Shown: positions 62,027 to 64,000 of the stretch, one piece after another | Layout of the letters: the number at the start of each line of letters is the position of its first letter | How positions within the stretch are numbered: position 1 is the stretch's first letter | Source of the DNA: Balneola sp. | GTDB lineage: Bacteria; Bacteroidota; Rhodothermia; Balneolales; Balneolaceae | Direction of reading: 5' to 3' | Length of the DNA stretch: 64,000 nt | Assembly (NCBI GenBank): GCA_002694685.1 | Contig: NZMW01000001.1 | Location: 248,001 to 312,000 of the forward strand | Translations under genes and position numbers: made by a program | Notes under the pieces: model-generated | What the model was told of the DNA's origin: nothing | The model's input: only the letters and a program-made list of their open reading frames with translations | Database searches by the model: none

Positions 62027-63763
62027 CTATGCAGTAGCCTCTTCTTTGTTTGAAGCATTAAGATTAATACCCATCTCGTTATCCATTCGCTCATAATTCA
62101 CTGCTTTAAAGGCAGGTATACTTGATGCGATTTCTTCCATAATTTCCCGAGGTGCTCCTAAGGAAACATCTAATCCCATTCGTTCAGCTAACTGATTCAT
62201 AATATCCCATGCAGGTGCACAGTCTACTTTGTTGTCTTCAGTTACCCAGTTATCAAAATTAGTACCATAGCGATCTAAACGTCCCTGAGACATTTCAAGA
62301 TCCAGGCTTCTGTGGGTGTATTTAGTTTCTTTAGCAGGGAAGGAGCGCTGGATGCGACCATCTACGTTTACATAACTTGCTGCATGTTCTGCAATACAAG
62401 TTACCGGAATTACCAGATCAGCAACTTTGCCGGTTTCGCATTCATTTGTTGAAAGTAAAATGCTGAACTTACCTGATAGATCATCTGCAGAAAGCACTTC
62501 ACGATCTATCAGTTCATCAGAAAGTATAATAACTACTTTAGCGTCTTTAACTTCAGACTTGAGATTTGAAGTTTCTTCAAACCCAAGAAGCTTAACGCCC
62601 TGTGTGTTTGGAGCCTGATCGTCGGTCAATAATAAATCATCACCAGCTCCTTCAACGATATGAGGAGCAAACTTAAAGTTATTGACTCCCCAAAGATTGA
62701 ATACCTTCATTAAGGCATAATTTTCTTCAACTGAAGCATGAGCGCTTCCAACTACCAAAACATCTTCTGGTTTGTGAGATTCTAAGGTCTCGGCAAAAGT
62801 CTCAATAGCATTATTCCAAGAAGTTTTGGTCTGATTGTCTCCGTCCAATTTAATTGCAGGGCGGGAGATTCTGTTTTCATTAAATCTGCGATAAGCTGCA
62901 CGGCCTTCATCAGGCATCCAGTGGTCATTCACTTCACCATTATATCTTGGGGTGATGCGAAGTACGAGATTATCCCGGGTCCAGAGATCAATATTGGTTC
63001 CTTTTCCGTTTGTGATATCGATACTTGGGGTTTGATTCATTTCCCAAACACGTGCTTTAAATCGGAAATCAGTAGAGGTGAGAGCTCCAACCGGACAAAT
63101 ATCGATGGTATTCATTGAATACGGATCATCAAACTCACGTCCCGGAGCTGTAATCGGGTAGTTCTTATCACCACGAGCTGTAATCGTCAGCTGATTGGTT
63201 TCACTAATTTCTTCCGTAAACCGAACACATCTAGTACAATTAATACAACGCTCGGCATCAAGCGTAACTCTTGGGCCTAACTCAACCCGTTTTGGCTTGT
63301 GTTGTTTCTTAACTTCGAAACGACTGCCTTCTGGTCCATACTTATAAGTTTGAATTTGAAGTGGACATTCACCTGCCTGATCACAAATAGGGCAATCTAA
63401 CGGGTGATTGATAAGAATGAGCTCCATGGTATCTTTTTGAGCTCTGGCAACTTCTTCACTCGTTTCCTGAGTGTGGACTACCATTCCATCTTGCATCTGC
63501 ATGGTGCAGGAAGTCTGCATTTTTGGGAACCAGCGTATTTCACGCTCACCGTTTTCATCCAGCTCGTATTCACCGGTTTCACGGTTTTTAACTGGCGTTC
63601 CCACCTTTACATAGCACTGACGGCAATTAGCCGGTGCACTCATGGATGGGTGATAGCAGAAGAATGGAACTTCTTTACCATTATCTAAAATGAATTGAAG
63701 CAGACCTTTATCGTAGCCTTCTTCAAATTCGTATCGTTGTCCGTCTATAAATATTTCTGGCAT
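62027..63763 (-). CDS. nuoG: NADH-quinone oxidoreductase subunit G
   Basis: A 578-residue electron-transfer subunit. The N-terminal 2Fe-2S domain (PFFCYHPSMSAPANCRQC and the later Cys in QTSCTMQMQ) is followed by the HxxxCxxC-type cluster site HPLDCPICDQAGECPL, a ferredoxin-like 4Fe-4S pair (CINCTRCVRF and DICPVGALT) and a molybdopterin-oxidoreductase-like C-terminal domain that is shorter than E. coli NuoG (about 900 residues). All Cys ligands expected for N1b, N4 and N5 seem present; the extra N7 cluster is not evident. Confidence 0.95.
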   Translation of the reverse strand: MPEIFIDGQRYEFEEGYDKGLLQFILDNGKEVPFFCYHPSMSAPANCRQCYVKVGTPVKNRETGEYELDENGEREIRWFPKMQTSCTMQMQDGMVVHTQETSEEVARAQKDTMELILINHPLDCPICDQAGECPLQIQTYKYGPEGSRFEVKKQHKPKRVELGPRVTLDAERCINCTRCVRFTEEISETNQLTITARGDKNYPITAPGREFDDPYSMNTIDICPVGALTSTDFRFKARVWEMNQTPSIDITNGKGTNIDLWTRDNLVLRITPRYNGEVNDHWMPDEGRAAYRRFNENRISRPAIKLDGDNQTKTSWNNAIETFAETLESHKPEDVLVVGSAHASVEENYALMKVFNLWGVNNFKFAPHIVEGAGDDLLLTDDQAPNTQGVKLLGFEETSNLKSEVKDAKVVIILSDELIDREVLSADDLSGKFSILLSTNECETGKVADLVIPVTCIAEHAASYVNVDGRIQRSFPAKETKYTHRSLDLEMSQGRLDRYGTNFDNWVTEDNKVDCAPAWDIMNQLAERMGLDVSLGAPREIMEEIASSIPAFKAVNYERMDNEMGINLNASNKEEATA

Positions 63764-63777
63764 AATTTCTTTATTAA

Positions 63778-63827
63778 AACCACAGAGTTCACAAAGCTTA
63801 GTTGCTTTCCCCGTGTTCTTTGTGGTT
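63778..63827. repeat. Imperfect inverted repeat between nuoF and nuoG
   Basis: AACCACAGAG on the left arm pairs with CTTTGTGGTT on the right (one mismatch). Inner segments TTCACAAAG and CTTTCCCCGTG pair less perfectly, leaving a loop near CTTAGTTG. The element fills most of the 69-bp gap between nuoF and nuoG. It has the look of a dispersed palindromic extragenic repeat; AACCACAGA also occurs at about 5026-5034. Confidence 0.6.
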
Positions 63828-63832
63828 AATCA

Positions 63833-64000
63833 TTAAGCAACTGCATGCGCGCTTTTTTTACAGCGAGCTTCAAATTCATCTCTAAAGCGATTGATGGTAT
63901 GACGAATTGGCCATGCTGCGGCATCAGCCAGAGCACAGATTGTTCGTCCTTCCATTTGAGTAGTCAGATCAAGCAAAAGATCTAAGTCCCTTAATTCACC
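63833..64000 (-). CDS. nuoF: NADH-quinone oxidoreductase subunit F, C-terminal end
   Basis: The last 55 residues of NuoF; the rest lies beyond the window edge. The text [20 protein letters not shown] is the conserved FMN/NADH-subunit tail around the fourth Cys ligand of the N3 cluster (TICALAD; E. coli has TFCAH). The stop TAA is at 63835-63833. It precedes nuoG on the same strand, as in the standard nuoE-F-G order. Confidence 0.93.
   Translation of the reverse strand, partial: GELRDLDLLLDLTTQMEGRTICALADAAAWPIRHTINRFRDEFEARCKKSAHAVA

Overview
The window looks like a chromosome segment of a low-GC, Gram-negative, respiring bacterium from the Bacteroidota/Rhodothermota neighbourhood, most likely a Balneola-like marine lineage. 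That placement is an inference from gene content, not from a marker-gene comparison. The supporting content is lipid A and outer-membrane genes, lipoproteins with clear lipoboxes, a Bat/DUF58 cluster, secreted GH16 glucanases, a carotenoid desaturase and a fab cluster carrying rnc. Several genes appear to start at TTG or GTG. Coding density is very high: no gene-free gap exceeds 300 bp, the longest being about 274 bp after recD. I saw no insertion sequence, prophage or CRISPR array.

Layout. 1-2 kb (minus): the N-terminus of a membrane protein, an LpxH-like phosphoesterase and a long-chain polyprenyl diphosphate synthase. 2.1-5 kb (plus): pfkA, pgi and a deoxynucleoside kinase. 5.1-11.8 kb (plus): the lipid cluster DUF177-rpmF-plsX-fabH-fabD-fabG-acpP-fabF-rnc. 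11.9-15.2 kb: mgtE, overlapping thyA-folA and a lone receiver domain. 15.2-20.3 kb: an HD phosphohydrolase, a thioesterase, an M42 aminopeptidase ending in a strong bidirectional terminator, a two-domain fasciclin lipoprotein and tsaC/sua5. 20.3-28 kb: mfd, BatA/BatD-like proteins, a divergent M23 peptidase and a DUF58 protein. 28-38.7 kb: a HEAGH membrane protein, a glycosyltransferase, a small phosphoesterase, phytoene desaturase, two tandem GH16 lipoproteins, a VOC protein, a bPH2 membrane protein, secreted MsrB, a 16-residue-repeat surface protein, a cyclophilin, a PagL-like lipid A deacylase and a cold-shock protein. 38.8-41.5 kb: an unknown anchored protein, tRNA-Leu(CAA) with an abutting terminator, and galE-Hpt-thioesterase. 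41.7-51.1 kb (plus): a ParA-type ATPase, a 90-residue partner and recC-recB-recD. 51.4-60.8 kb: FKBP, a DEAD-box helicase, alkaline phosphatase, two paralogous multi-PAS HisKA_2 kinases, an outer-membrane protein and a lipoprotein. 60.9-64 kb (minus): nuoF (partial), nuoG and nuoH ending in a terminator.

How they fit together. Most genes are housekeeping: upper glycolysis, type II fatty acid synthesis joined to phospholipid entry (PlsX), thymidylate/folate metabolism, recombination and repair (RecBCD, Mfd) and respiratory complex I. The rest is envelope biology: lipid A processing, secreted glucanases, folding catalysts and repair enzymes. Signalling parts are scattered as orphans: a lone receiver, a lone Hpt protein and two kinases without an adjacent regulator.

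I do not see an unmistakable new multi-gene system. The best candidates for something undescribed are the ParA plus small-partner pair upstream of recCBD, the membrane protein with HEAGH and a second conserved-looking His/Asp motif, and the 15-unit repeat protein whose unit shortens stepwise from 16 to 14 residues.
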